From contig CAKOUU010000007.1 of assembly GCA_934120675.1 (NCBI GenBank), forward strand, positions 16,442 through 80,441: a stretch of 64,000 nucleotides of DNA, given 5' to 3'. A program made the position numbers and the translations under genes. This document shows positions 34,950 through 44,167 of this stretch, in pieces (the first letter of the stretch is position 1; each line of letters starts with the position of its first letter). The notes under the pieces are model-generated. The model saw only the letters and a list, made by a program, of their open reading frames with translations, had not been told where the DNA came from and did no database searches. Source of the DNA: an uncultured Clostridia bacterium (GTDB lineage Bacteria; Bacillota; Clostridia; TANB77; CAG-508).

Positions 34950-37154
34950 ATGACTAAAAAATTATTTGCAATTAGTATTGTTTTAATAATGATTTCTAAT
35001 ATATTTTGTAATATTTTATATGTAACAATGGCTGGCGAAGTTAAAAATAATGTAGAGGCAAATTTAACAGAAAATGTTTGTACAAATAGCAAAATCGAAA
35101 ATGAAAACACTAGTGATGATACTAATGATAATGAAATATCTAATGAAACAGAAAAAAATGAAATTATAGAAAACAATACTTCTAAAAATGAAAATCAAAT
35201 AGAAAATAAAAATCAGACTGAAAGTGATACAACTAGTAATGAAATTACCAATAATACAGAAGTAGAAAACAGCATAGACAATAGTACAGTAAGCGAAAGT
35301 ACAGTAAATGAAAATCAAGATGCTATGATGTTGTTGTCAGAAGACGAAAATAAACTTGGTGTTACATACAGGACACATGTTGAAAACATAGGATGGCAAG
35401 ATTATGTTAAAAACGAAGAAATGGCTGGAACATCAGGAAAGTCATATAGACTAGAAGGAATTAATATAAAACTAATTGGAAATAATGATTCTAATTTAAA
35501 AATAAAATATCAAGTTCATGTACAAAATATAGGATGGCAAGACTGGAAAACAGATGGAGAAATGGCTGGTACACAAGGGCTAAGCTATAGACTTGAAGGA
35601 ATAAAAATAAAATTAGAATCAACAGAAGAATATTCTGTTAAGTATAGAGTACATGTACAGAATATAGGTTGGCAAGACTGGAAAACAGATGGGGAAATGG
35701 CTGGCACACAGGGACAGTCATTGAGATTAGAAGCAATACAAATAAAAATTGTTCCAAAAGTAAAAAAATCAATAATTACTTTACAAAATTTAAGTGATAA
35801 ACAAACATTCTATAATCCTTCAAGTATAAATGTTATTGGATGGAAAATGTCAAATGTTTCTAATACTAAAATAAAAGCATATGTTGATAACACACAAATA
35901 GATGAAAAAGCAGTAACTTATAAAAAAAGAGATGATGTAATAACATCAATGGCTGAAAAAGGATATGGAACAGATAAAGAAAATCCAAATCCAGGTTTTG
36001 AATTTTCAATAAATTCGTCAAATATGACAGAAGGAGAACATAGTATCAAATTGGTGTTATGTGCTTCAAACGGTGAAGTATTAGAACAAACAGCAGCTAG
36101 AATATATATTGATAGACAATTGCATGTACAATATAGGGCTCATGTTGAAAACATAGGATGGCAAGGCTATGTAAAAGATGGTACTATGGCAGGGACATCA
36201 GGAAAATCTTATAGAGTAGAAGCATTAAATATTAATTTAATTAATGCACCAGATGATGCAAAAATATTATATAGAACACATGTACAAAATATAGGGTGGC
36301 AAAATTGGCAACAAAATGGTTCAATGGCAGGAACATCAGGGAAATCTTACAGAATAGAAGCAATAGAAATAATGCTTGAAAACTTAGATAAATATACCGT
36401 AGAATATCAAGTACATATACAAGACAAAGGTTGGTCTGACTGGTATATGGATGGCGAAACTGCTGGAACAGTTGGACAAGGAAAGAGAATAGAGGCACTA
36501 AGAATACGTCTAGTTCCTAAAAAAGAAAAAAGACAATATAAAGGGATAGATGTAAGCGTTTATAACAGAAGTGTTAACTGGGGACTTGTAAAAAGAGACG
36601 GAATAGATTTTGCTTTTATAAGAGCAGGATTTAGAGGCTATGGTTCAAGAGGAACACTAAATGAAGACCCATATTATAAATTAAATATGCAAGGAGCTAA
36701 ACAAGCTGGAGTTCCTGTTGGGGTTTATTTTGTTACACAGGCAATAAATGTAGATGAAGCAAGAGAAGAAGCATATTGGGTATTAGAAAGAGTTAGAAAT
36801 TATAAAATTGATTACCCAATAGCAATTGACATAGAAGCACCTGGTTTGGAGAATCCAAATGATATACCTAGAACTCAAAATTTAGATAAAAATACTCGTA
36901 CAAGCATAGCAAGAGCTTTTTGTGAAACTATACAAAATGCTGGATATAGACCAATTGTTTATTGTAACGTAGATTGGGCATATAATTATTTAAATATGTC
37001 AGAATTATCTGCATATGATACTTGGATAGCAAGTTATAGAGACAATAATCCTGGCTATAATGGAAAATATTCTATTTGGCAATATACAAGTAAAGGACAA
37101 GTTAGTGGGGTACTAGGAAATGTAGATAGAAATATCTGTTATAAGAAATATTAA
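34950..37154 (+). CDS. Secreted ChW-repeat protein with C-terminal GH25 muramidase domain
   Basis: The 734-aa protein has a signal peptide (about 1-29), then an Asn/Glu/Thr-rich linker of about 100 residues. Three ChW repeats follow (about 137-267), then an Ig-like module (about 274-387, GWKMSNVSNTKIKAYVDNTQ), three more ChW repeats (about 389-521) and a GH25 lysozyme domain (about 530-734). Catalytic residues are D534 (GIDVS) with D627 and E629 (IDIE). The domain ends with SIWQYTSKGQVSGV. It would cleave the glycan strand of peptidoglycan. The wall-binding scaffold is that of the M14 peptidase at 14.9 kb with another enzyme domain, and without the second Ig-like module. Confidence 0.9.
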   Translation: MTKKLFAISIVLIMISNIFCNILYVTMAGEVKNNVEANLTENVCTNSKIENENTSDDTNDNEISNETEKNEIIENNTSKNENQIENKNQTESDTTSNEITNNTEVENSIDNSTVSESTVNENQDAMMLLSEDENKLGVTYRTHVENIGWQDYVKNEEMAGTSGKSYRLEGINIKLIGNNDSNLKIKYQVHVQNIGWQDWKTDGEMAGTQGLSYRLEGIKIKLESTEEYSVKYRVHVQNIGWQDWKTDGEMAGTQGQSLRLEAIQIKIVPKVKKSIITLQNLSDKQTFYNPSSINVIGWKMSNVSNTKIKAYVDNTQIDEKAVTYKKRDDVITSMAEKGYGTDKENPNPGFEFSINSSNMTEGEHSIKLVLCASNGEVLEQTAARIYIDRQLHVQYRAHVENIGWQGYVKDGTMAGTSGKSYRVEALNINLINAPDDAKILYRTHVQNIGWQNWQQNGSMAGTSGKSYRIEAIEIMLENLDKYTVEYQVHIQDKGWSDWYMDGETAGTVGQGKRIEALRIRLVPKKEKRQYKGIDVSVYNRSVNWGLVKRDGIDFAFIRAGFRGYGSRGTLNEDPYYKLNMQGAKQAGVPVGVYFVTQAINVDEAREEAYWVLERVRNYKIDYPIAIDIEAPGLENPNDIPRTQNLDKNTRTSIARAFCETIQNAGYRPIVYCNVDWAYNYLNMSELSAYDTWIASYRDNNPGYNGKYSIWQYTSKGQVSGVLGNVDRNICYKKY

Positions 37155-37234
37155 AAATAAAAGTGATTATATGATATGAAATTTATAATTTTACATTATA
37201 TAGATATTTTTAATCAAAAAAGGAATAAGATAAA

Positions 37235-37663
37235 ATGAAAAAAATAAAGGAATTATATAAAAAATATAAAGAAATAATAAATTATTTAATTTTTGGTGTG
37301 TTAACAACAGTAATTTCATTGATAGTATATTATGTTGCTGTATTTACTTTTTTAGACCCTGAAAATGCAGTACAATTACAAATAGCAAATATTTTATCAT
37401 GGATAGCTGGTGTAACATTTGCATATTTTACAAATAGAAAATATGTATTTGAAAGTAAAGAAAAAAATAAAATAAAAGAAGCAAGTAAATTTGTTTTAGC
37501 AAGGGTTACAACACTTGTAATGGATATGCTAATAATGTGGTTGGGCGTAACTGTTTTACATATGAATGATAAAATAATAAAGATAATATCACAAATAGTT
37601 ATTATAGTTTCTAATTATGTGTTTAGTAAAATATTTGTATTTAAAAACAAAAAAAATAAGTAA
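37235..37663 (+). CDS. GtrA family membrane protein
   Basis: The 142-aa protein has four membrane helices and the GtrA pattern: INYLIFGVLTTVISLIVYYV, FAYFTNRKYVFESK, a third helix around TLVMDMLIMWLG, and a terminal NYVFSKIFVFKNKK. GtrA proteins work with a GtrB-type polyprenyl-phosphate glycosyltransferase, and one is encoded 66 bp downstream. The pair probably makes and flips a polyprenyl-phosphate sugar for side-chain decoration. Confidence 0.9.
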   Translation: MKKIKELYKKYKEIINYLIFGVLTTVISLIVYYVAVFTFLDPENAVQLQIANILSWIAGVTFAYFTNRKYVFESKEKNKIKEASKFVLARVTTLVMDMLIMWLGVTVLHMNDKIIKIISQIVIIVSNYVFSKIFVFKNKKNK

Positions 37664-37729
37664 TTTATTACATATAAAAATATAAATATGGGGATATAAA
37701 TATCTAAGAAAAGAGAGGAAAAATTCAAA

Positions 37730-38671
37730 ATGGAAAAGAAAAAAGTAACACTAGTAATACCAATGTACTATGAAGAAAAAGTTGCAGAAGAATGCTACAA
37801 AAGAGTAAAAGAAAATTTAGTGAAATTAGAAAATTATGATCATGAAATAATTTTTGTAAATGATGGAAGTAAAGATAAAACATTAGAAATTCTTGAAGAT
37901 ATTGCAAAAAAAGATACAGATGTTAAAGTTATATCATTTTCAAGAAATTTTGGACATCAAGCAGCAGTAACAGCAGGACTTCAATATGTAACAGGTGATG
38001 CAATAGTTATAATGGATGCTGACCTTCAGGACCCACCAGAATTAATACCAGATATGTTAAAATTATGGGAAGAAGGAAATGAAGTAATCTACGGAAAAAG
38101 AAAGTCAAGAGAAGGGGAGAGTGCATTTAAATTATTTACAGCAAAAATGTTCTATAAAACTTTAAATGCATTGTCAGATGTTGAAATTCCAAAAGATACA
38201 GGAGATTTCAGACTTGTTGATAGAAAAGTTGTAGATACTGTAAATTCTTTACCAGAACACAATAAATTTTTAAGAGGATTATTCAGCTGGGTTGGATATA
38301 AACAAGCACCATTTGAATATGAGAGAAAAGAAAGATTTGCTGGAGAAACAAAATATCCATTAAAGAAAATGTTAAAATTGGCTTCAGATGGTATAATTAG
38401 TTTTTCAACAAAACCATTAAAATTAGTTGGTGCTTTAGGAATATTCTCAATTGTAATATCAATTATATTATTAATTTACGCATTAGTTTCTTTTGCTTGT
38501 CATTCTCCTAATTTATCAGCTGGATGGACTTCTATGATGGTTGCAATAACATTTTTTGCAGGAGTTCAATTATTATCTATTTGGATAATGTCAGAATATG
38601 TTGGTAGAATTTATGATGAAACTAAACAAAGACCACAATATATTGTTGATAAAAAAATTAATATAAAATAG
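37730..38671 (+). CDS. Polyprenyl-phosphate glycosyltransferase, GtrB-like
   Basis: The 313-aa protein has an N-terminal GT2 domain (VTLVIPMYYEEKVAEECYKRV, IIFVNDGSKDKT, VIMDADLQDPPELIPDM) and two C-terminal membrane helices (about 232-255, 268-290) ending in SEYVGRIYDETKQRPQYIV. FSRNFGHQAAVTAGL and GDFRLVDRKV are typical of GtrB/YkcC-type enzymes. It transfers glucose or a related sugar to undecaprenyl phosphate. It is paired with GtrA upstream and is followed by a strong terminator. Confidence 0.9.
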   Translation: MEKKKVTLVIPMYYEEKVAEECYKRVKENLVKLENYDHEIIFVNDGSKDKTLEILEDIAKKDTDVKVISFSRNFGHQAAVTAGLQYVTGDAIVIMDADLQDPPELIPDMLKLWEEGNEVIYGKRKSREGESAFKLFTAKMFYKTLNALSDVEIPKDTGDFRLVDRKVVDTVNSLPEHNKFLRGLFSWVGYKQAPFEYERKERFAGETKYPLKKMLKLASDGIISFSTKPLKLVGALGIFSIVISIILLIYALVSFACHSPNLSAGWTSMMVAITFFAGVQLLSIWIMSEYVGRIYDETKQRPQYIVDKKINIK

Positions 38672-38673
38672 CA

Positions 38674-38704
38674 AAAAAAAGTGCAAGATGCTTGCACTTT
38701 TTTC
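38674..38704 (+). terminator. Rho-independent terminator after gtrB-like gene
   Basis: AAAAGTGCAAG pairs with CTTGCACTTTT around a 3-nt loop, followed by T residues. Confidence 0.92.
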
Positions 38705-38815
38705 ATTTTAATGATATTATTGTAACCGCAAGAGAATAAAATTATTTATTATATTTTTAAATGTTTAATTTTCTTGTAATATACGAATTTCTTAGATAAA
38801 GAAAGAGGGTAAAAA

Positions 38816-39688
38816 ATGAAAATTTTAGTAACAGGAGCAAATGGAATGCTCGCAAAAGAAGTAAAAGAAAAATTTGCAGAAGGAAATGAAATAATAGCAA
38901 CAGATGTAGCAGAATTAGACATAACAAATGGAGAAGCTGTTATGAAATTTATAACAGATTTAAAACCTGATTATGTAATAAACTGTGCAGCATTTACAGC
39001 TGTTGATAAAGCAGAAGAATGCTATGAATTAGCAGATAAAATAAATGGTGATGGACCTACAAATCTTGCAAAAGCAGCAAAAGCAGCTGGAGCAAAACTA
39101 GTACATATTTCAACAGACTATGTATTTGGTGGAGATTTAGATGTATCAAAAGACTATAAAGAAGATGATACAAAAGCACCTGTAACAGTATATGGAAAAA
39201 CAAAGTTACATGGTGAAGAAGGAATAGAAAAAAATATGGACGAGTACTACATCTTCAGAACAGCATGGTTATATGGAATTGGTGGAAATAATTTTGTTAA
39301 AACAATGACTAAATTAGGTTCAACAAGAGATGAAATAAGCGTAGTATCAGATCAACATGGAAGCCCAACATATGCAAAAGATTTAACAGAAATAATATAT
39401 CAAGCAGTAACAAAAAAAATACCTTATGGAGTATATAATGCAACAAATAATGGATATACAACATGGTATGACTTTACAAAAGAAATCTTAAAAGAACAAG
39501 GAATTGAATGTAAAGTAAATCCTGTAACAACAGATGAATACATTGAAATGATGAAAGTTACACAAGCTAAAAGACCATTTAACTCACAAATGTCAAAAGC
39601 AAAACTTGAAGCATGTGGAATAGTTGTTCCAGAATGGAAAGATGGTTTAAGAAGATATTTGGAAGAAGCAAAAAATATAGAAGCTTAG
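38816..39688 (+). CDS. rfbD: dTDP-4-dehydrorhamnose reductase
   Basis: This is the last enzyme of dTDP-L-rhamnose synthesis. The 290-aa protein has the nucleotide motif GANGMLA (residues 7-13), INCAAFTAVDKAE, HISTDYVFGG, and a catalytic Tyr-x3-Lys in TVYGKTKLHGE. SPTYAKDL and GVYNATNNG confirm the RmlD family. The ribosome site GAGGG is at 38803-38807. It is the first gene of the rfbD-A-C-B set. Only 17 bp separate its stop from the rfbA start. Confidence 0.96.
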   Translation: MKILVTGANGMLAKEVKEKFAEGNEIIATDVAELDITNGEAVMKFITDLKPDYVINCAAFTAVDKAEECYELADKINGDGPTNLAKAAKAAGAKLVHISTDYVFGGDLDVSKDYKEDDTKAPVTVYGKTKLHGEEGIEKNMDEYYIFRTAWLYGIGGNNFVKTMTKLGSTRDEISVVSDQHGSPTYAKDLTEIIYQAVTKKIPYGVYNATNNGYTTWYDFTKEILKEQGIECKVNPVTTDEYIEMMKVTQAKRPFNSQMSKAKLEACGIVVPEWKDGLRRYLEEAKNIEA

Positions 39689-39705
39689 AAAGGAATGAAC
39701 GTAAA

Positions 39706-40578
39706 ATGAAAAACAGAAAAGGAATTATTTTAGCAGGTGGAAGTGGAACAAGATTATATCCATTAACACATGCTATATCAAAACAAATTATGCCAGTATA
39801 CGACAAACCAATGATTTACTATCCATTATCAGTATTAATGGAAGCAGGAATTAGAGAAGTATTAATTATAACAACGCCAAGAGACAATGAGACATTTAAA
39901 ACATTATTAGGTGATGGTTCACAATGGGGAATGAAATTTGAATACAAAATCCAAGAAAAACCAAATGGACTTGCAGAAGCATTTATAATTGGCGAAGATT
40001 TTATCGGAGAAGATAATGTTGCAATGATTTTAGGTGACAACATGTTTTATGGTTCTCATTTATCAGAAATGCTAAAAAGAGCAAATGAAAGAGAAAATGA
40101 ATCAACAATATTTGGATATAAAGTAAAAGATCCAAGAGCTTATGGGGTTGTCGAAATAGATGAAAATGGCAAAGCAATATCAATAGAAGAAAAACCGGAA
40201 AATCCAAAATCAGACTATGCTGTACCAGGATTATATTTCTATACAAATGATGTTATAGAAATTGCTAAAAATGTAAAACCATCAGCAAGAGGAGAATTAG
40301 AAATAACAACAGTTAATGAAGAATATATGAAAATGAACAAATTATATGTTGAAACATTTGGAAGAGGTATGACTTGGTTTGATACAGGAACACATGATGC
40401 ATTACTAGAAACAGCAAGCTTTGTACAAACAATAGAAAAAAGACAAGGAATGCAAGTATGTTGCCCAGAAGAAATAGCTTATCAAAATAAATGGATAACT
40501 GCAGAAGAATTATCTAAATTAGCTGATAAATATATGAAAACAGACTATGGAAAGTATTTAAAAGCTTTAATAAAATAA
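39706..40578 (+). CDS. rfbA: Glucose-1-phosphate thymidylyltransferase
   Basis: The enzyme makes dTDP-glucose from glucose 1-phosphate and dTTP. The 290-aa RmlA has the signature GIILAGGSGTRLYPLT, KPMIYYPLSVLM, ILGDNMFYG and GRGMTWFDTGTHD. The ATG at 39706 follows AGAAAGGAATG. A longer in-frame start at 39613 lies inside rfbD and is rejected. A GGGACAGTCC repeat begins just after the stop codon. Confidence 0.97.
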   Translation: MKNRKGIILAGGSGTRLYPLTHAISKQIMPVYDKPMIYYPLSVLMEAGIREVLIITTPRDNETFKTLLGDGSQWGMKFEYKIQEKPNGLAEAFIIGEDFIGEDNVAMILGDNMFYGSHLSEMLKRANERENESTIFGYKVKDPRAYGVVEIDENGKAISIEEKPENPKSDYAVPGLYFYTNDVIEIAKNVKPSARGELEITTVNEEYMKMNKLYVETFGRGMTWFDTGTHDALLETASFVQTIEKRQGMQVCCPEEIAYQNKWITAEELSKLADKYMKTDYGKYLKALIK

Positions 40579-40620
40579 GACAAGTGGGACAGTCCAAATA
40601 TGTCTCAATGATTTGTCGAA
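40577..40620. repeat. GGGACAGTCC palindromic repeat, copy 2 of 3
   Basis: GACAAGT, GGGACAGTCC, TATGTCTCA and TTTGTCGAA occur in the same order as at 13625 and 45887, abutting the rfbA stop codon. It lies between rfbA and rfbC. Confidence 0.8.
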
Positions 40621-40648
40621 TAATGTTGAAAGAATGGAGATAATTAAA

Positions 40649-41227
40649 ATGGGAAAATTTAAAAAAATTGATACATCTATTGAAGGTGTATGTATTGTAG
40701 AACCAACAGTTTTTGGTGATAACAGAGGATACTTTATGGAAACATACAGCAAAGCTGATTTTGAAGAATTAGGATTAAATTATGATTTTGTACAAGATAA
40801 TCAATCAAAGTCAAAAAAAGGTGTTTTAAGAGGATTACATTTCCAAAAAGAAAATACACAATCAAAATTAGTTAGATGTATTAAAGGTTCAGTATTTGAT
40901 GTTGCAGTCGACTTAAGACCAGGAAGCAAAACATATGGAAAATGGGAAGGTGTTGTATTAACAGAAGAAAATAAAAAAATGTTTATGATACCAAAAGGAT
41001 TTGCACATGGATTTTTAGTATTATCTGATGAAGCTGAATTCGCTTATAAATGTGATGATGTTTATAACCATGAAGCAGAAGGCGGTCTTAAATGGGATGA
41101 CCCAGATATAGGAATTGAATGGCCTATGGGAGATTTAAAACCAGAAGATTTGTTAACATCTGAAAAAGATGGAAAATGGCCATCACTTAAAGAATTAAAA
41201 GAAACAGATTTATTTAGTAATTTATAA
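40649..41227 (+). CDS. rfbC: dTDP-4-dehydrorhamnose 3,5-epimerase
   Basis: This 192-aa cupin-fold epimerase inverts C3 and C5 of dTDP-4-keto-6-deoxyglucose. Visible motifs are VFGDNRGYFMETYS, VLRGLHFQ with the catalytic His, DVAVDLRPGSKTYGKW and IPKGFAHGFLVLSD. The ATG at 40649 follows AATGGAG. An upstream in-frame start at 40613 lies in the repeat and is rejected. The long perfect inverted repeat follows the stop codon. Confidence 0.96.
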   Translation: MGKFKKIDTSIEGVCIVEPTVFGDNRGYFMETYSKADFEELGLNYDFVQDNQSKSKKGVLRGLHFQKENTQSKLVRCIKGSVFDVAVDLRPGSKTYGKWEGVVLTEENKKMFMIPKGFAHGFLVLSDEAEFAYKCDDVYNHEAEGGLKWDDPDIGIEWPMGDLKPEDLLTSEKDGKWPSLKELKETDLFSNL

Positions 41228-41228
41228 A

Positions 41229-41323
41229 TTCAACCAATGGGGACGTTCTTAAATTGGTTGAATAAAAAAGTAAAATAATTTAAAGGAATTTCAACCAATT
41301 TAAGAACGTCCCCATTGGTTGAA
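41229..41323. repeat. Perfect 34-bp inverted repeat with GGGGACGTTC core (REP pair)
   Basis: The arm at 41229-41262 is the exact reverse complement of 41290-41323, with a 27-bp A+T-rich spacer. Each arm is itself palindromic at its ends (CAACCAAT ... ATTGGTTG) around GGGGACGTTC. The element lies between rfbC and rfbB. Transcribed, it would form a very stable hairpin just 5' of the rfbB ribosome site. Confidence 0.92.
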
Positions 41324-41351
41324 TTTCGTTCAAAAGAAAGAGGTATTAAAA

Positions 41352-42320
41352 ATGAGTAAAAATGTATTAGTAACAGGTGCAGCAGGATTTATAGGAGCAA
41401 ACTTTGCAGAATATTTTGTAAATAAACATCCTGACTATAAAGTAGTAGTATTAGACAAATTAACATATGCAGGAAATTTAGATAATTTAAAAAAAGTAAT
41501 GGATAAAATAACATTTGTACAAGGAGATATTTGTGATTTTGATTTTGTACTAGATTTATTTAAAAAATACGATATAAATGGTGTAATTCACTTTGCAGCT
41601 GAATCACATGTTGATAACAGTATAAAAAATCCATTTATATTTACACACACAAATGTAATAGGAACACATACTTTATTAGAAGCAGCTAAACAAGTATGGG
41701 GAGAAGGAAGTCCAAATAAATTTGTTCATATATCAACAGATGAAGTTTATGGTTCACTTAAGGAAGATGGATATTTTACAGAAAAATCTCCAATTAAACC
41801 AAGTAGCCCATATTCAGCATCAAAAGCAAGTTCAGATTTAATTGCATTTGCATATCATGAAACATTTAAAATGAATGTAAATGTAACAAACTGTTCAAAC
41901 AACTATGGTCCATACCAACACAATGAAAAATTAATTCCTCATATGATTAAATTAGCATTAAATGATGAAAAATTACCTGTTTATGGTGAAGGATTAAACA
42001 TTAGAGATTGGTTATATGTTGAAGACCATTGTGAAGCAATTGATTTAGTATTCCATAATGGTGTTGCTGGTGAAAGATATAACATTGGTGGACACAATGA
42101 AAGAAGAAATATTGAAATTGTTAAATTAATTTTACAAAGATTAGGCAAATCAGAAGATTTAATTGAACATGTTGCTGATAGAAAAGGTCATGATTATAGA
42201 TATGCAATTGATCCAACAAAAATAAAAAATGAACTTGGTTGGTATCCAAAGACTAAGTTTGAAGATGGTATTGTTAAGACTATTGATTGGTATTTAGCAA
42301 ATCCTGAGTGGTTAAAATAG
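41352..42320 (+). CDS. rfbB: dTDP-glucose 4,6-dehydratase
   Basis: The enzyme converts dTDP-glucose to dTDP-4-keto-6-deoxyglucose, the branch point for rhamnose (RfbC, RfbD) and for the WecE amino sugar. The 322-aa protein has NAD motif GAAGFIG, AAESHVDNSI, STDEVYGSL, the Tyr-x3-Lys of PYSASKASSD, NCSNNYGPYQ and RDWLYVEDHC. The start at 41352 follows AAAGAAAGAGGT. An in-frame start at 41319 lies in the inverted repeat and is rejected. Confidence 0.97.
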   Translation: MSKNVLVTGAAGFIGANFAEYFVNKHPDYKVVVLDKLTYAGNLDNLKKVMDKITFVQGDICDFDFVLDLFKKYDINGVIHFAAESHVDNSIKNPFIFTHTNVIGTHTLLEAAKQVWGEGSPNKFVHISTDEVYGSLKEDGYFTEKSPIKPSSPYSASKASSDLIAFAYHETFKMNVNVTNCSNNYGPYQHNEKLIPHMIKLALNDEKLPVYGEGLNIRDWLYVEDHCEAIDLVFHNGVAGERYNIGGHNERRNIEIVKLILQRLGKSEDLIEHVADRKGHDYRYAIDPTKIKNELGWYPKTKFEDGIVKTIDWYLANPEWLK

Positions 42321-42336
42321 AATAGTTAATTATTAT

Positions 42337-42386
42337 TAAAAAATTAAGAATATATTATTTTAAAATAATATATTTTTAATTTTTTT
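42337..42386. terminator. Bidirectional terminator between rfbB and the convergent flippase gene
   Basis: A roughly 22-bp A+T stem (AATTAAGAATATATTATTTT with its complement) has A residues upstream and T residues downstream. It serves both convergent genes. Confidence 0.8.
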
Positions 42387-42398
42387 GTTATTAATAAA

Positions 42399-43898
42399 TT
42401 ATTTCCTTATTATGCTTAATAAATTTATTATAAAGAAACTTATTACATAAATAAAAATAAAAAGCAATATATTAAAAACTAGATTAACAGTAAGATTAAT
42501 TAAGTTAAAATGAAAAATATTTGTTACAAAATACGAAATTAAACTACAAGTTAAAGGAACAATAATCCAGTCTATTAAATTAGGCTTTATTTTAGAATAC
42601 TTATACAACTGGAAAAGACTAATGCTAAAATTCAATACTTCACTAAAAAAGATAGAAAGTACATATCCTTTAATGCCTAAAACAGGAAGCAAAAAATAAA
42701 TAAAGCATGTTGTAATACTTAAATCTAAAATATTACAGCACATAACACCAAACTGTTTGTTCAAGCCTTTTAGAATGCAGTCGATAATATGGTCCATATA
42801 CATAAAAAATATAAATGGAGTAAATACCTTAAAAAAGTATCCAGTCTCAATGTTATTATAAATAGCCAACCCTAAATCGTTTGAAAATATAAAAAATATA
42901 CTACAAACACACATAGAAAATGCACAAGTAATTTTAAAAATCTTATTTGCAACATAGTTAATTGCTTTATAATTTTTTTGTGCTACATATGTTGAGAACT
43001 CTGGTATTAAAAGCATACTATAAGAATCTGTAAGAACAGTTGGAAATGTTATAACTGGAAGTACCATACCATTAATCATACCATATTGTGAAAGAGCTTT
43101 ACTACAAGAAATACCTGATTTCTCAAGTTGAGTAGGAATTATCAATTGTTTTAAAGTTGAAAGTCCAGAGCGTATATATGATGTTACTGCAACTGGAAAA
43201 GCAATTTTCAATATATTAAATCTTTGTCCAAAAGAACGGACATCTTCTAACTTTTTAAGTTTTATATCTATAATATATAAAATAAAAATCAATGTAAAAG
43301 AACATACTTCTGAAATTACATCAGCTAAAATAAGCGAAATACAAACCGCTTCTACACCATTAGCTATATTTATTTTTAGCAATATTATTGTTGCAACCAT
43401 TTTAATTGTAAATTCAAAAACTTGGGTAATTGCATTTTTATAAGCCTTTCGTACAGTGGTAAAATAACTACTGATACAAGAAGACATTGCAATAAAAGGT
43501 AATCCGATTGCTATGTAAAATAATGGCTTAGAAGAAACCATATTGTGTAAGCATTTATTTGTAATAAAATCAGAAAAAAGTAAAATTAGTCCACCTGCAG
43601 TTATTCCTAATAACAAGCTAAAAAATATACAAGTACGTATTGCTTTTATAGCTTGTTTATTTTTATTTAAGGCAAATTTTTCTGAAACAATAACAGTTAC
43701 AGCAATGTTTAATCCAGATGTTGCAACAGTTATGAAAAATAGGTATACAGCCATTACTAAGCTGAATACACCAACCGCTTCTGAACCTATTTGATTTGAT
43801 ATGTATATATTGAAAATAAGTGCTGCAAATTTCATAAGTAGTGATGTACTTGTTAGTATTGCACCATTTATTAGAAATAGTTTACTTTTTTGTCTCAA
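42399..43898 (-). CDS. SpoVB-like polysaccharide/lipid flippase
   Basis: This 499-aa MOP-superfamily membrane protein has about 14 helices. The N-terminal FLINGAILTSTSLLMKFAALIFNIYISNQIGSEAVGVFSL is typical of the stage V sporulation protein B group in clostridia. TTVRKAYKNAI and the LIPEFS region also match. These proteins flip lipid II-like or other polyprenyl-linked glycans. The start is an uncommon TTG at 43898, supported by AGAGGTGA about 6 bp upstream. It is the only large gene here on the minus strand near the glycan locus. Confidence 0.8.
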   Translation of the reverse strand: MRQKSKLFLINGAILTSTSLLMKFAALIFNIYISNQIGSEAVGVFSLVMAVYLFFITVATSGLNIAVTVIVSEKFALNKNKQAIKAIRTCIFFSLLLGITAGGLILLFSDFITNKCLHNMVSSKPLFYIAIGLPFIAMSSCISSYFTTVRKAYKNAITQVFEFTIKMVATIILLKINIANGVEAVCISLILADVISEVCSFTLIFILYIIDIKLKKLEDVRSFGQRFNILKIAFPVAVTSYIRSGLSTLKQLIIPTQLEKSGISCSKALSQYGMINGMVLPVITFPTVLTDSYSMLLIPEFSTYVAQKNYKAINYVANKIFKITCAFSMCVCSIFFIFSNDLGLAIYNNIETGYFFKVFTPFIFFMYMDHIIDCILKGLNKQFGVMCCNILDLSITTCFIYFLLPVLGIKGYVLSIFFSEVLNFSISLFQLYKYSKIKPNLIDWIIVPLTCSLISYFVTNIFHFNLINLTVNLVFNILLFIFIYVISFFIINLLSIIRK

Positions 43899-43950
43899 AT
43901 AAATTCACCTCTTTAATGAATATGCAGAAATTTTAAAATAATAACTGACC

Positions 43951-44025
43951 GTTACAGTTCAGTAGTAAAAATCTCTAAAATATAATTCACAGGTATTTCA
44001 GGGATTTTCCTTACAAAACTGTAAC
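43951..44025. mobile_element. 75-bp MITE-like element with GTTACAG/CTGTAAC ends and 8-bp target duplication
   Basis: The element runs from GTTACAG (43951) to CTGTAAC (44025). It is flanked exactly by AACTGACC at 43943-43950 and 44026-44033. In the opposite orientation its inside matches the left part of the 5032-5181 element (GGAAAATCC, TGAAATACCTGTGAAT, ATATTTT). There is no coding capacity. Confidence 0.88.
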
Positions 44026-44043
44026 AACTGACCACCAAGACTA

Positions 44044-44072
44044 GTGACAAATTTTTAAAAATAGTGTATTAT
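44044..44072 (+). promoter_or_regulatory. Promoter for the acyl-CoA synthetase gene
   Basis: GTGACA, a 17-bp spacer and TATTAT. The predicted leader of about 85 nt contains two hairpins, GCAATTG/CAATTGC (44080-44103) and AATCTGT/ACAGATT (44114-44141). Confidence 0.6.
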
Positions 44073-44167
44073 TGTAAAAGCAATTGTAATTTAATTCAAT
44101 TGCTAACAAGACTAATCTGTTAAAAATAATTTTTACAGATTTCGTATTTTAAGGAAGGAAAATAAAA

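Noticed and set aside
39613..39705. N-terminal extension of RfbA overlapping rfbD
   Set aside because: It reads another frame of rfbD. The RmlA N-terminus and ribosome site are at 39706.
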